Of a stretch of 58,444 nt of DNA, positions 26,171-33,608 are shown in pieces; the stretch's first letter is position 1, and the number at the start of each line of letters is the position of its first letter. A model generated the notes under the pieces. It did no database searches and had not been told where the DNA came from. It saw only the letters and a list, made by a program, of their open reading frames with translations. The position numbers were made by a program, and so were the translations under genes. The stretch is from Nitrosarchaeum sp. (GTDB taxonomy: Archaea > Thermoproteota > Nitrososphaeria > Nitrososphaerales > Nitrosopumilaceae), in NCBI GenBank assembly GCA_021414105.1, contig JAIOPB010000062.1:1-58444 (forward strand), given 5' to 3'.

Positions 26171-26604
26171 TGTCTACAAACATCTTAAAGGGTTTAAAAA
26201 ACATTGATTTTTTGAATCTACCTTATTTTGGGCATGTTGCTATCTCCATTATTGCTCAAATACTATGTTTTATTTGCTCTTGTATGATGTCAATCCTCTG
26301 GCTTGCGGTAGGTATTGCAATTGTCTCTGCATTATTAGGTTCCTTGGTTTTCGAATTTTTAACACCTGACAACATTTCTCCGATAGTTGCATTAGAAGAA
26401 AAATGTGAAAAAATTGCTAAAGAGGGATTCCAAATACATGTCTTATATCCTGATTCTCAACCAGATCAACTCCCTACAGCCGATATGAACAGATTGATGT
26501 ATCTTGATGAAATGTGGATTAAGGACTGTGTTTCTGGTTTGCCTGCTGAATCAATTTTTAATATAATCCAAAAAGTAGAACGTGATTTTTACTCTGGTGA
26601 ATGA
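26170..26604 (+). CDS. Membrane protein, 144 residues
   Basis: One or two transmembrane segments (about residues 22-60, [25 protein letters not shown] is the core) and a soluble C-terminal domain that is acidic and contains [14 protein letters not shown]. The ATG at 26170 overlaps the S11 start codon; the in-frame TTG at 26212 would leave the S11 promoter free and is a serious alternative. A longer frame from 26098 runs inside rps11 and is not credible. No family recognised. Confidence 0.6.
   Translation: MSTNILKGLKNIDFLNLPYFGHVAISIIAQILCFICSCMMSILWLAVGIAIVSALLGSLVFEFLTPDNISPIVALEEKCEKIAKEGFQIHVLYPDSQPDQLPTADMNRLMYLDEMWIKDCVSGLPAESIFNIIQKVERDFYSGE
26193..26201. promoter_or_regulatory. Symmetric TTTAAA box shared by rps11 and a divergent gene
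   Basis: TTTAAAAAA is 25 bases before the S11 TTG on the minus strand and also at a plausible distance from the TTG at 26212 on the plus strand. The TTTAAA core is palindromic, so one box may serve both directions. Confidence 0.4.
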
Positions 26605-26605
26605 T

Positions 26606-27559
26606 TTATTTTCTAAAGTGATGCCAACCTAAATCTTTCAAAGGAATAAACTTTTCTTGTTTTTCAAGAAATACTCCTTTACCTTTAGTCACATAGCCAA
26701 TTTCAATTATCGGTGTTTTTAATATTGATGCATTTTTTTTGATTACTGATTTATGTTTTTTTAAAGTGGTAAACACAAACTCATATTCTTCACCACCATG
26801 AAATACTAAATTATCTGAATCTATGTTGTATGATTTAGCAAATTCTAATAGATCTTTTCCAGTTGGAATGTTATTTATTATAATTTTACATTTACTCTGA
26901 TTTGCCATTTCATTTAATGTGGTGGACAGACCATCACTAGAATCCATTGATGATGTGAAATACTTTCTATTTTTTACTCCAAAATCTAATTTTGGGCTTG
27001 GGTTGACAACTGATCTGATTGCCTTTTTAACAAAATGTTCCTTGCCTTTCTTTTTTCCAAGTAATATCTTAAGACCTGATGCCGTATAGCCAAACGGACC
27101 TGTTACAAATATTATATCTCCTATTTTTGCTCCTTTTCTTTTGACTATCTTATCGGTTGTTCCAAATATGGACACGTTGATTACAATTTCTTTTCCTTCG
27201 TTTGTATCCCCCCCTAAAATTCTAATGTCAAATTCATTGGATGCATGTCTAAATCCTTTTGCCATCTCATTGATTTTTGCACGTGAGATCCTCTTTGGCA
27301 AATTTAGTGAAATAATTCCGTATTGAGGCTTGACTCCTTTTGCAGCAAAATCACTAATGCATGCTATGATACTTTTCCTTGCAGCATCATACATTCTCAT
27401 TTTTGAAGGCATATCTGTACTCTGAACAAATGTATCCACTTTTGATACGATTTTTGTTTTGCCGATTTTGAAAACTTCTACATCTTCTGAAATGAATTTT
27501 TTATTTCTTAATTTTTTTTGAAAAATTTTGATTATTGTTGTTTCATCTAATATGGTCAT
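26606..27559 (-). CDS. thiL: Thiamine-monophosphate kinase
   Basis: 317 residues, AIR synthase/PurM-like ATPase fold. It phosphorylates thiamine monophosphate to the diphosphate. Seen are the metal-binding VSKVDTFVQSTDMP, the ILGGDTNEG block, VTGPFGYTASGL and SMDSSDGLSTTL, and HGGEEYEFVFT near the C terminus, all typical of ThiL. It overlaps the phosphohexomutase gene by 17 bases. Confidence 0.9.
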   Translation of the reverse strand: MTILDETTIIKIFQKKLRNKKFISEDVEVFKIGKTKIVSKVDTFVQSTDMPSKMRMYDAARKSIIACISDFAAKGVKPQYGIISLNLPKRISRAKINEMAKGFRHASNEFDIRILGGDTNEGKEIVINVSIFGTTDKIVKRKGAKIGDIIFVTGPFGYTASGLKILLGKKKGKEHFVKKAIRSVVNPSPKLDFGVKNRKYFTSSMDSSDGLSTTLNEMANQSKCKIIINNIPTGKDLLEFAKSYNIDSDNLVFHGGEEYEFVFTTLKKHKSVIKKNASILKTPIIEIGYVTKGKGVFLEKQEKFIPLKDLGWHHFRK

Positions 27560-28841
27560 AACATTGTTTCACTAATTCTAATGTGTTTTTCACAATTTTC
27601 TTACATTTATCTACATTGTTTGATTCTGCTGAAACTCTTATGATGTCTTCTGTATTTGATTTTCTAATCAAAACCCAACTATCGTCATCTATTATTCCCT
27701 TAATCCCATCTTGAGTGATAATTTCAGAATACTCTTTTGCAAATCTACTTGAGACTTCTTCTATGACTTTATCATGAAACACAGAATCTACTTTAATTTT
27801 CTCTCTTTGTTGATCATAACTTTCCATAAAATCTAATATCTCATTAAACTTTGAATTTCCCAACATTGAAGCTATAAGACCACTCGTCAGAATTCCTTCC
27901 CTACAATAATTAAATTCTGGTAAAATAAAACCACCACTGCTTCCTTCACCACCTGCTTGAGCGTTTGTTTTTAACATTAAATCTATCACATTTGCTTCTC
28001 CAACTTTTGATCTCTGAATACTTCCCCCTTTTTCTTTGATAAATTTTTCAACTGAAATACTTGTGTCAATACTTAGTACAAATTGTTTATATCCTAACTC
28101 CAAAGCTTTTGCAACACCCAAACCTAATGTTACATCTGGCGTTTGTTTTTTCCCTTTTCTTACAACTACTAAACGATCTCCATCTAAATCAAAAGCAAAT
28201 CCAATACCTTTTTCAGATGTTGCAGCAATTAGATCTGACAAACTATCTGTAGTTGGATCAGGACCTCTAGTGCAATTACTTATATTTTCATTAATCACTT
28301 TTACTTTACATCCTAACTGTCTTAACAAATTTGGAGCAAATTCCCTTGCAGCGCCTCCTCCTATATCAATAACAATTTCTGGTTGATTTTCTATATTTCC
28401 TATGACTTTTTTTGCATCTTCTAAATATGATGAAGTAATTTGTTCTTCAATTCCTATTTTTGATTTTAAAATTTCTTGGTTTTCAATGATGTATGGTAAT
28501 TCTTTTTCATTAATTCCTCTTCCATTTATGATAAATTTTATTCCATTCCATTCTAATGGGTTATGCGATGAAGTGATTACTAATCCTGCTCCATATTTCC
28601 TTGATTCACGAAAAACTACTGGAGTTGGTACTGTCTCTAAATTGTATATATTTATTCCATTTTTCATTAATGTTGCAGATGCAGTTTCTTTGATCATTGT
28701 TCCTGACGGTCTTGTGTCTTTACCTATAACACATTTCTTTGATTCAATTAAAGATGAAAAATTATTACAAAACTGCAATGTATCTTTTAGATTAAAATCA
28801 TCCCCAAATATGCCTCTAATTCCAGAAATTGTTTTCTTCAT
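27543..28841 (-). CDS. Phosphohexomutase (phosphoglucosamine/phosphomanno-mutase family)
   Basis: 432 residues with four alpha-phosphohexomutase domains. The phosphoserine loop is ITSSHNPLEWNG, the metal loop is AFDLDGDRLVVV, the sugar-binding loop is GEGSSGGF and the C-terminal phosphate loop reads VLIRKSNTEDIIRVSAES. Archaeal GlmM or ManB is likely; the substrate cannot be told from sequence alone. A 14-residue longer start at 28883 exists, but a TTAATAAAAA box (28862-28873) sits about 26 bases before the ATG at 28841, so I use that. Confidence 0.9.
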   Translation of the reverse strand: MKKTISGIRGIFGDDFNLKDTLQFCNNFSSLIESKKCVIGKDTRPSGTMIKETASATLMKNGINIYNLETVPTPVVFRESRKYGAGLVITSSHNPLEWNGIKFIINGRGINEKELPYIIENQEILKSKIGIEEQITSSYLEDAKKVIGNIENQPEIVIDIGGGAAREFAPNLLRQLGCKVKVINENISNCTRGPDPTTDSLSDLIAATSEKGIGFAFDLDGDRLVVVRKGKKQTPDVTLGLGVAKALELGYKQFVLSIDTSISVEKFIKEKGGSIQRSKVGEANVIDLMLKTNAQAGGEGSSGGFILPEFNYCREGILTSGLIASMLGNSKFNEILDFMESYDQQREKIKVDSVFHDKVIEEVSSRFAKEYSEIITQDGIKGIIDDDSWVLIRKSNTEDIIRVSAESNNVDKCKKIVKNTLELVKQCYDHIR

Positions 28842-28861
28842 TTGATCCAACTCGGAAAGGC

Positions 28862-28873
28862 TTTTTATTAACT
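28862..28873 (-). promoter_or_regulatory. Box A of the phosphohexomutase-thiL operon
   Basis: On the minus strand AGTTAATAAAAA is centred about 26 bases before the ATG at 28841. Confidence 0.4.
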
Positions 28874-28894
28874 CTGATGGCATAACCGAAAAGT

Positions 28895-28968
28895 GCCTTG
28901 GTAGCTCAGCCTGGTAGAGCGAACGCCTCGTAAGCGTTAGGTCGTGGGGTCGGAGCCCACCCGAGGCT
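28895..28968 (+). tRNA. tRNA-Thr (CGT anticodon)
   Basis: 74 bases: acceptor GCCTTGG/CCGAGGC, D arm GCTC/GAGC, anticodon stem AACGC/GCGTT with loop CTCGTAA (anticodon CGT, 28929-28931), variable AGGTC, T stem GTGGG/CCCAC, discriminator T. The T loop is GTCGGAG instead of the usual TTCRANY (G at 54 and at 58). All stems pair, so the gene is probably functional. No intron. Confidence 0.92.
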
Positions 28969-29013
28969 TATCTTGTAATAATTTTTAAAACCATCTAGTT
29001 TTTTTAAATATTT

Positions 29014-29091
29014 TTAATCATCAAAGGTTTCAATATCTGTCTCTAATTCTTTTCCTAAACCTTCCCACCATTGTTTCGTTTCTGTTACCAT
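29014..29091 (-). CDS. Acidic miniprotein, 25 residues
   Basis: An ATG-to-TAA frame on the minus strand, reading MVTETKQWWEGLGKE then an acidic tail ending FDD. TATAAA lies at 29121-29126, about 30 bases upstream. The Trp pair and the codon use look like real coding sequence; no function known. Together with the next entry it fills the 457-base gap between tRNA-Thr and the gene at 29426. Confidence 0.4.
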   Translation of the reverse strand: MVTETKQWWEGLGKELETDIETFDD

Positions 29092-29186
29092 GTTCTTCTA
29101 GTAATTACCTTGAATTCTCCTTTATAGATCTGTCGATTGATCCATATTTGATCAACATTATCTAAAATTTTAAATTTGAATATGTC

Positions 29187-29363
29187 TCAAATTCTATTGC
29201 TTTCTTTTTGTCTTATCTTTTTACGATAAATTATAATTGCCAGTGTTCCAGCTGCACAACCAAAAAATACCGGCCAACGTAATTCATTTCCTATCATTCC
29301 TAAATAAGAATAAACTGTACCACCGATCAATGCAAATCCGATCAATTCAAGAATCTTAATCAT
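29187..29363 (-). CDS. Small membrane protein, 58 residues, two helices
   Basis: ATG at 29363, stop TGA at 29187. The sequence holds two hydrophobic segments (about residues 4-24 and 31-46, separated by GNELRWP) and a basic tail YRKKIRQKESNRI, so both ends are probably cytoplasmic. Divergent from the small membrane protein at 29426. Not recognised. Confidence 0.6.
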   Translation of the reverse strand: MIKILELIGFALIGGTVYSYLGMIGNELRWPVFFGCAAGTLAIIIYRKKIRQKESNRI

Positions 29364-29425
29364 ATTTTTTCTATTATCCCACAGTTAAATCAAAAAGATA
29401 TATGGTTTTGTAAATACTACCAATT

Positions 29426-29638
29426 ATGGATAAATATCTTCTAGTTGTCATGATTTTTCTCATTGTTACAATACCAATAGCATTCATATCACCTGCTACG
29501 GGTGAAATTCGAGAACAACCGTTTATTCTATTATTTTATGCCTCTATTGCAGGCATATCTGTAATTATTCTTTATAGCTCATATAAGGAAAGAAAGCAAA
29601 AACAAAAAGATAACATAAAAAGAAGATCTAAAAAATAA
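29426..29638 (+). CDS. Small membrane protein, 70 residues, two helices
   Basis: Two hydrophobic helices (about 4-22 and 32-50) linked by PATGEIREQP, and a highly basic C-terminal tail (KERKQKQKDNIKRRSKK). Lone gene, convergent with the winged-helix regulator three bases away. No family recognised. Confidence 0.65.
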   Translation: MDKYLLVVMIFLIVTIPIAFISPATGEIREQPFILLFYASIAGISVIILYSSYKERKQKQKDNIKRRSKK

Positions 29639-29641
29639 ATC

Positions 29642-29923
29642 TTAAAGTTCTAATCCAAAGGATTCTGCAATACCTGCAAATTTTGCGTAAGATTCCAAAT
29701 ACTGTCTTCCTTTTTCAGTTATTACGAATGTATTTTTATTATCAAATTCTATCTTATTGATTAATCCAGAACCTGTTAAATTTTCCAAAAATCTTGATAA
29801 TCTGGAATGTGATAGATTTGCCTTTGTTAGTAATGATGTTGTTTTGATACCCTGTTGACCTGACTGTTCAGTGGCAGTCAAAAGATCTGCAACAATTTGC
29901 ATACTTGTTCTATAGGAAACCAT
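29642..29923 (-). CDS. Winged-helix transcription regulator (small archaeal type)
   Basis: 93 residues forming one winged-helix domain: helix YRTSMQIVADLLTA, recognition region ANLSHSRLSRFLENLTGSGLI, wing FVITEKGRQYLE and a C-terminal helix that may dimerise. A paralogue with the same plan is at 36821. The start codon lies inside a perfect palindrome ACCATATGGT (29919-29928), a possible autoregulatory operator. Confidence 0.85.
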   Translation of the reverse strand: MVSYRTSMQIVADLLTATEQSGQQGIKTTSLLTKANLSHSRLSRFLENLTGSGLINKIEFDNKNTFVITEKGRQYLESYAKFAGIAESFGLEL

Positions 29924-30008
29924 ATGGTAGCAAGTATAAAACCGAGATATAAGGGTATTACCACCAATTCAGATCAGATAAATACGCTCTAATCTGATTT
30001 TTGTTATA

Positions 30009-30590
30009 TTGACATCCAAATCTATTCCATGGTTTGATAATTTTATGGGCGTAGCATATCGCTACTATGATCTTAGAATGAATGTTGTGCCTCTATTTGC
30101 TGATAGAAAAGAGGCTTCGACTATTTGGCATGATACAATACATTGGTGGTCAGATCCGTCAATAAAGATCAGATTTGTTGAGATCGATGATAATTATTGG
30201 TTCATAATAGGTTCTGATTCTCAGCGCCCCGAATCTAATTTCTCTTTTTTTAAGATTTTACAAAAGTCAGAAAATTATGAGCGATTCAAGAAAGGACATG
30301 GTGGTGAAGCATATCTGCGATTAGGTGTTTATACAAAAAAATCACGCAAGGATGTAAAAAATGATGCATTATGTGATTGTGGACATGCAGCAGAGGATCA
30401 TGATGAAGGTGATGATGATGTATGTTTATACAAAGAATGTAATTGCAAAAAATTTTCTAGTTTTCAGGTGACTTTACTAAAAAGAAAAAAAACAATCACC
30501 GACATTGCATTTCTTGAAGAAAAAAATGTAAAAGAAGATGCACTTGCATGGAATTGTCTTTATGTTAACAAATATTCGAAATCTAACTAA
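30009..30590 (+). CDS. Hypothetical protein with C/H zinc cluster
   Basis: 193 residues from a TTG start; the box GATAAATACG is about 28 bases upstream and supports that codon. The first 110 residues are rich in Trp and Tyr (WFDNFMGVAYRYYDL, TIHWWSDPS). Residues 122-150 read CDCGHAAEDH...CLYKECNCKKF, a CxCGHxxxxH...CxCxxF cluster that can bind zinc. A 7-base inverted repeat (ATCAGAT 29973-29979 with ATCTGAT 29992-29998) straddles the promoter. Function unknown. Confidence 0.65.
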   Translation: MTSKSIPWFDNFMGVAYRYYDLRMNVVPLFADRKEASTIWHDTIHWWSDPSIKIRFVEIDDNYWFIIGSDSQRPESNFSFFKILQKSENYERFKKGHGGEAYLRLGVYTKKSRKDVKNDALCDCGHAAEDHDEGDDDVCLYKECNCKKFSSFQVTLLKRKKTITDIAFLEEKNVKEDALAWNCLYVNKYSKSN

Positions 30591-30592
30591 TT

Positions 30593-30757
30593 CTATTCTT
30601 CTTTGTTTACTCTGACATGATCTCCTGGATAGTGTTTATCTATTTTTTTTGAATAACATTTTCCACAAAGTGGACCATTAATTCCCCACTCTTCCATGGG
30701 ATTGAAGTGTAAAGATATTTTGTTACTACAAATTGTACATTTTTCTTTAGATCCCAA
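30593..30757 (-). CDS. Small zinc-ribbon protein, 54 residues
   Basis: A frame with TTG start encodes a 54-residue protein with two CxxC knuckles: KCTICSNKI near the N terminus and PLCGKCYSKK in the middle. The TTG sits about 26 bases after a TTTATATA box (30780-30787, minus strand), so a leaderless start is well supported. It ends two bases from the convergent gene at 30590. Probable nucleic-acid or ribosome-associated zinc ribbon; exact role unknown. Confidence 0.65.
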   Translation of the reverse strand: MGSKEKCTICSNKISLHFNPMEEWGINGPLCGKCYSKKIDKHYPGDHVRVNKEE

Positions 30758-30779
30758 AGTAATTCTGCTCTCTTTGATC

Positions 30780-30787
30780 TATATAAA
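30780..30787 (-). promoter_or_regulatory. Box A of the 54-residue zinc-ribbon gene
   Basis: TTTATATA on the minus strand, centred about 26 bases before the TTG at 30757. Confidence 0.45.
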
Positions 30788-30851
30788 AAAGATTCTGGAT
30801 CAAGGAACATTTTGAAAAATCATGTTAAATAATACGAGTTTATATGAATTC

Positions 30852-30913
30852 TAGGTAGCAGTCTGACCAATGTAAACCTCCTGCAAATTTTTACTTGGTT
30901 AGGCTTCTACCTA
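30852..30913. repeat. Long interrupted hairpin in the gap downstream of the AIPR gene
   Basis: TAGGTAG (30852-30858) pairs with CTACCTA (30907-30913); two 7-base unpaired sides follow (30859-30865 and 30900-30906); then ACCAA/TTGGT (30866-30870 with 30895-30899) and GTAAA/TTTAC (30872-30876 with 30890-30894) around a 13-base loop. Seventeen pairs with a symmetric internal loop is much more than expected by chance. It is either a small RNA or a 3' structure of the AIPR transcript. Confidence 0.5.
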
Positions 30914-30922
30914 TTTTAAAAT

Positions 30923-32674
30923 CTAAAACAAGTTGTTTGCAAGTTTTTTCAAGGCTGAAATCTCTTCTTCTTCTTGTCTTATTTTTTTATCTATGACTCT
31001 AAGCATTGAATCATTCCATACATGTTGTGAGAAGAAATTATGCTTTGTATTTGCCAATTCTATTTCATCCCCTACTATAGTATCTTCTAAAAATTTAGTC
31101 ACTATAACATCTGCAATTTTTAAAATTCTAGCATTTAGTTTAAAACTACGAAATATCGGCTCCATTTTTCTTACATCATTTTTAAAATCTCCTTTGGTTT
31201 CTATGATTTCTTTATGTAAAATTCTAAAGTAAACTCCAACATAAAACAAGGTTGCATATCTTTTTGTTTTATGTCCCCCCTGTTTTCCATATTTCAATGT
31301 CTTTTTTGCATACTCTTTAACAAGATACGGATAAAGTAAAATTCTGTAATCATCTTTTAGATTGTCGTTGAATATGTCATCGTACTTACTTCCTCTCGGA
31401 AGAAATTGAGCTGGAGAACTATATGCTTCTGTAGGTCTTTGTTCAATTCCAGCTACAAGTGCCTGAATAGCATCTTTTGCTACAATTACTTTTTTGTGAT
31501 TATCTGGAAGATACTCATTGTATATAGAATCTCCTTCGTATTCTGATTGTTTTGATTTTGATTTTGTGTCAAACGATCCTGCTTGAATCTCATAAAAATA
31601 GCCACAATTTTTTAGTTGTGATTTAATGGATTTATGAAAATCCATTAATGAAACAAGATCTTTTCCTCTAACTGAATTTTGTGAGTTTCTGTATTTTGTA
31701 ATGTTATTTTGTTCTTGTTCGTCATCTGCTTTGATTATGGTTACTGTCATAGAACCATCCATGTTTTTAGTTCGTTTTGAATGATCAAGGATTGAATTAG
31801 ATGTCTGTGCACCGTTTACAATTTGTGGTGCATAGAGTTCAATCATGTTATCTCCTAATTCTTCAAAATCACTAACTACAATTGTAATTCCATTATTATA
31901 ATAGAAAAATTTTCCTGGATTACTCTGAAGCGTTTCTCGTAATCCTTTGTTTACCGTTGTTTTAAATTGCATCCATTGTCTGATATTTGATTCAAAAACA
32001 TAATCTCTATTCTTGTTGACAAATTCGGTTAGTTCTCTTAATTTCAAAATACCCAAAATTGTATTGTCATGCCTAAGCATTCTCTCTAATTTTATTGATG
32101 ATCTTTTTCCAGCAGCAGGTTTTTTTATTCGCTCCCATAATTTTTGGATGATCTTTTCAATGTCTATGACTTCTATTAGATCATCTTGATACTCCACTTT
32201 TTGATCTGTCACATAACAGCATTTCATTTTTAGATTCTTTTCCTTGATTTTTGTAACAAGATGTGCTAATTCAGGCCTCATCTTTGTTACGTCTTTTCCA
32301 AGCAAACGCTTTGCATCTTCTTTGAATTTGGCAATCGCTTCAAATGAATGAGATGTTCCATATTTTGATTGAAATAGACGAATAGTATTATCTGAAAAAT
32401 CTACTGGAAGGTATGCATCAATACCAAGATCATTTGCACCATCAACAATTGCATCTGCCGCATCATCTTCTGTAGCCTCAAAAACTCGCGTGAGAACCCA
32501 TTGAAGAAAATTATTGCCTTTTTCTACCTCACTTTTTGAATTTTCAGCATATTCTTGTATGCTTCCTCTGACATTTTCTGAAAACCCTTCTAAAGGTATA
32601 CTAGAATTTTTTTGAGTTAATAGAGTGTGTGAGCCTGGAATGTACTCTAATAATCCACTACCATTTTGAGCCAA
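30923..32674 (-). CDS. AIPR family protein with nuclease-like N-terminal domain
   Basis: 583 residues. The middle holds the AIPR (abortive infection phage resistance) hallmarks FYYNNGIT (257-264) and PQIVNGAQTSNS (283-294). Residues 60-110 look like a PD-(D/E)xK nuclease core: acidic helix near 67-72, NDLGID with Asp86, and FQSKY with QxK at 102-104. AIPR proteins are tied to phage abortive infection in bacteria. The gene is alone, without a modification enzyme or antitoxin next to it. Base use looks like that of its neighbours. Confidence 0.85.
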   Translation of the reverse strand: MAQNGSGLLEYIPGSHTLLTQKNSSIPLEGFSENVRGSIQEYAENSKSEVEKGNNFLQWVLTRVFEATEDDAADAIVDGANDLGIDAYLPVDFSDNTIRLFQSKYGTSHSFEAIAKFKEDAKRLLGKDVTKMRPELAHLVTKIKEKNLKMKCCYVTDQKVEYQDDLIEVIDIEKIIQKLWERIKKPAAGKRSSIKLERMLRHDNTILGILKLRELTEFVNKNRDYVFESNIRQWMQFKTTVNKGLRETLQSNPGKFFYYNNGITIVVSDFEELGDNMIELYAPQIVNGAQTSNSILDHSKRTKNMDGSMTVTIIKADDEQEQNNITKYRNSQNSVRGKDLVSLMDFHKSIKSQLKNCGYFYEIQAGSFDTKSKSKQSEYEGDSIYNEYLPDNHKKVIVAKDAIQALVAGIEQRPTEAYSSPAQFLPRGSKYDDIFNDNLKDDYRILLYPYLVKEYAKKTLKYGKQGGHKTKRYATLFYVGVYFRILHKEIIETKGDFKNDVRKMEPIFRSFKLNARILKIADVIVTKFLEDTIVGDEIELANTKHNFFSQHVWNDSMLRVIDKKIRQEEEEISALKKLANNLF

Positions 32675-32750
32675 ATTGATTTTTCTAATATGTTATATAT
32701 TTAGAGAATTTGGTAATTACATAATAACTCAGTTCTATATGTGATGTAAT

Positions 32751-33173
32751 TTGGGGAAAAAAAGAATAGTAATAATCTCAATCATTGTAATAATCATAGG
32801 AATATTATTAGGAATTGTGATCTTATCTCAAAATACTATTATTCAAGATGTTGATGACCAAAAAACAATTCTCAAAGGAGATGTTATTATGTCAACAAAA
32901 GTTTCACGCCCAGGATGTGAAAAAACTGATTCTTGTTACACTCCATCAAAAATTGTAATAAAACAAGGTAATTCAGTTACTTGGGTAAATGAAGATGTTG
33001 CATTTCATAGTGTGACCTCTGGTTATTATGATGAGCCAAATGAAATTTTTGATAGCGACTATTTGGATCCTGAGGAATCATTTACATTTATTTTTGAAAA
33101 TATTGGAACCTATGATTATTTTTGTACATTACATCCTTGGATGAAAGGACAAGTAATTGTTGAATTGTCTTAA
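32751..33173 (+). CDS. Membrane-anchored cupredoxin (plastocyanin-like)
   Basis: 140 residues starting at TTG: hydrophobic anchor (about 5-26), then a blue-copper domain facing outside. The type 1 copper ligands are His86 (AFHS) and the loop Cys125-x2-His128-x2-Met131 (FCTLHPWMKG). Marine ammonia oxidisers use many such proteins as electron carriers in place of cytochrome c. Two additional Cys (56 and 62) may form a disulfide. Divergent from the AIPR gene. Confidence 0.93.
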   Translation: MGKKRIVIISIIVIIIGILLGIVILSQNTIIQDVDDQKTILKGDVIMSTKVSRPGCEKTDSCYTPSKIVIKQGNSVTWVNEDVAFHSVTSGYYDEPNEIFDSDYLDPEESFTFIFENIGTYDYFCTLHPWMKGQVIVELS

Positions 33174-33182
33174 AATGTTAAA

Positions 33183-33254
33183 AGGTGAGGAAGGGAGTCG
33201 AACCCCTTTGTATAAGCTTTGCAGGCTCACGCATAACCGTTCTGCCACCGCACC
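33183..33254 (-). tRNA. tRNA-Cys (GCA anticodon)
   Basis: 72 bases on the minus strand: D arm GCA/TGC, anticodon stem TGAGC/GCTTA with loop CTGCAAA (anticodon GCA), variable TACAA, T arm AGGGG/CCCTT with loop TTCGACT, discriminator T as in Cys tRNAs. The acceptor GGTGCGG/CCTCACC has a C5:U68 mismatch. Confidence 0.93.
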
Positions 33255-33299
33255 GTTTTGAAAAATATGAAATGAATAATTAAACTCTTTAGATTAAAA

Positions 33300-33515
33300 T
33301 TAAATAAATGGTTTTGAAGCAAGTTTGATGTCTTCTGCTTTTATCGTTTTTCTTCCTGCATGTAAGGCCATATCCACTGCACTTTTTGCAATTTTGTTAG
33401 CCAACTCTTCAATTATCCCTCTTAGTTCTTCTGCTGATTCATCACTAACTCTCTCAGCGCCTGCTTTTTTTAAAATTCTGTACATTGCTGAAATGCCAAG
33501 TTCTGATGATTTCAT
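33300..33515 (-). CDS. Archaeal histone
   Basis: 71 residues, a single histone fold with no tails. [19 protein letters not shown] and [21 protein letters not shown] match the HMf family (alpha1-L1-alpha2-L2-alpha3). It forms dimers that wrap DNA. A box CTTTTATCGG (about 33539-33548) gives a leaderless start. Confidence 0.96.
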   Translation of the reverse strand: MKSSELGISAMYRILKKAGAERVSDESAEELRGIIEELANKIAKSAVDMALHAGRKTIKAEDIKLASKPFI

Positions 33516-33578
33516 TGTTTTATCTTTTCTTTTTTCCGATAAAAGATTGTGAGTAAAAAAATATCACTAAGAAATCGA

Positions 33579-33584
33579 TTTATA
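33579..33584 (+). promoter_or_regulatory. Box A of the TatD-like gene
   Basis: TTTATA centred about 27 bases before the ATG at 33609; supports that start over the GTG at 33549. Confidence 0.5.
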
Positions 33585-33608
33585 CAGACTATTTTGAAAG
33601 TTAAAGCA

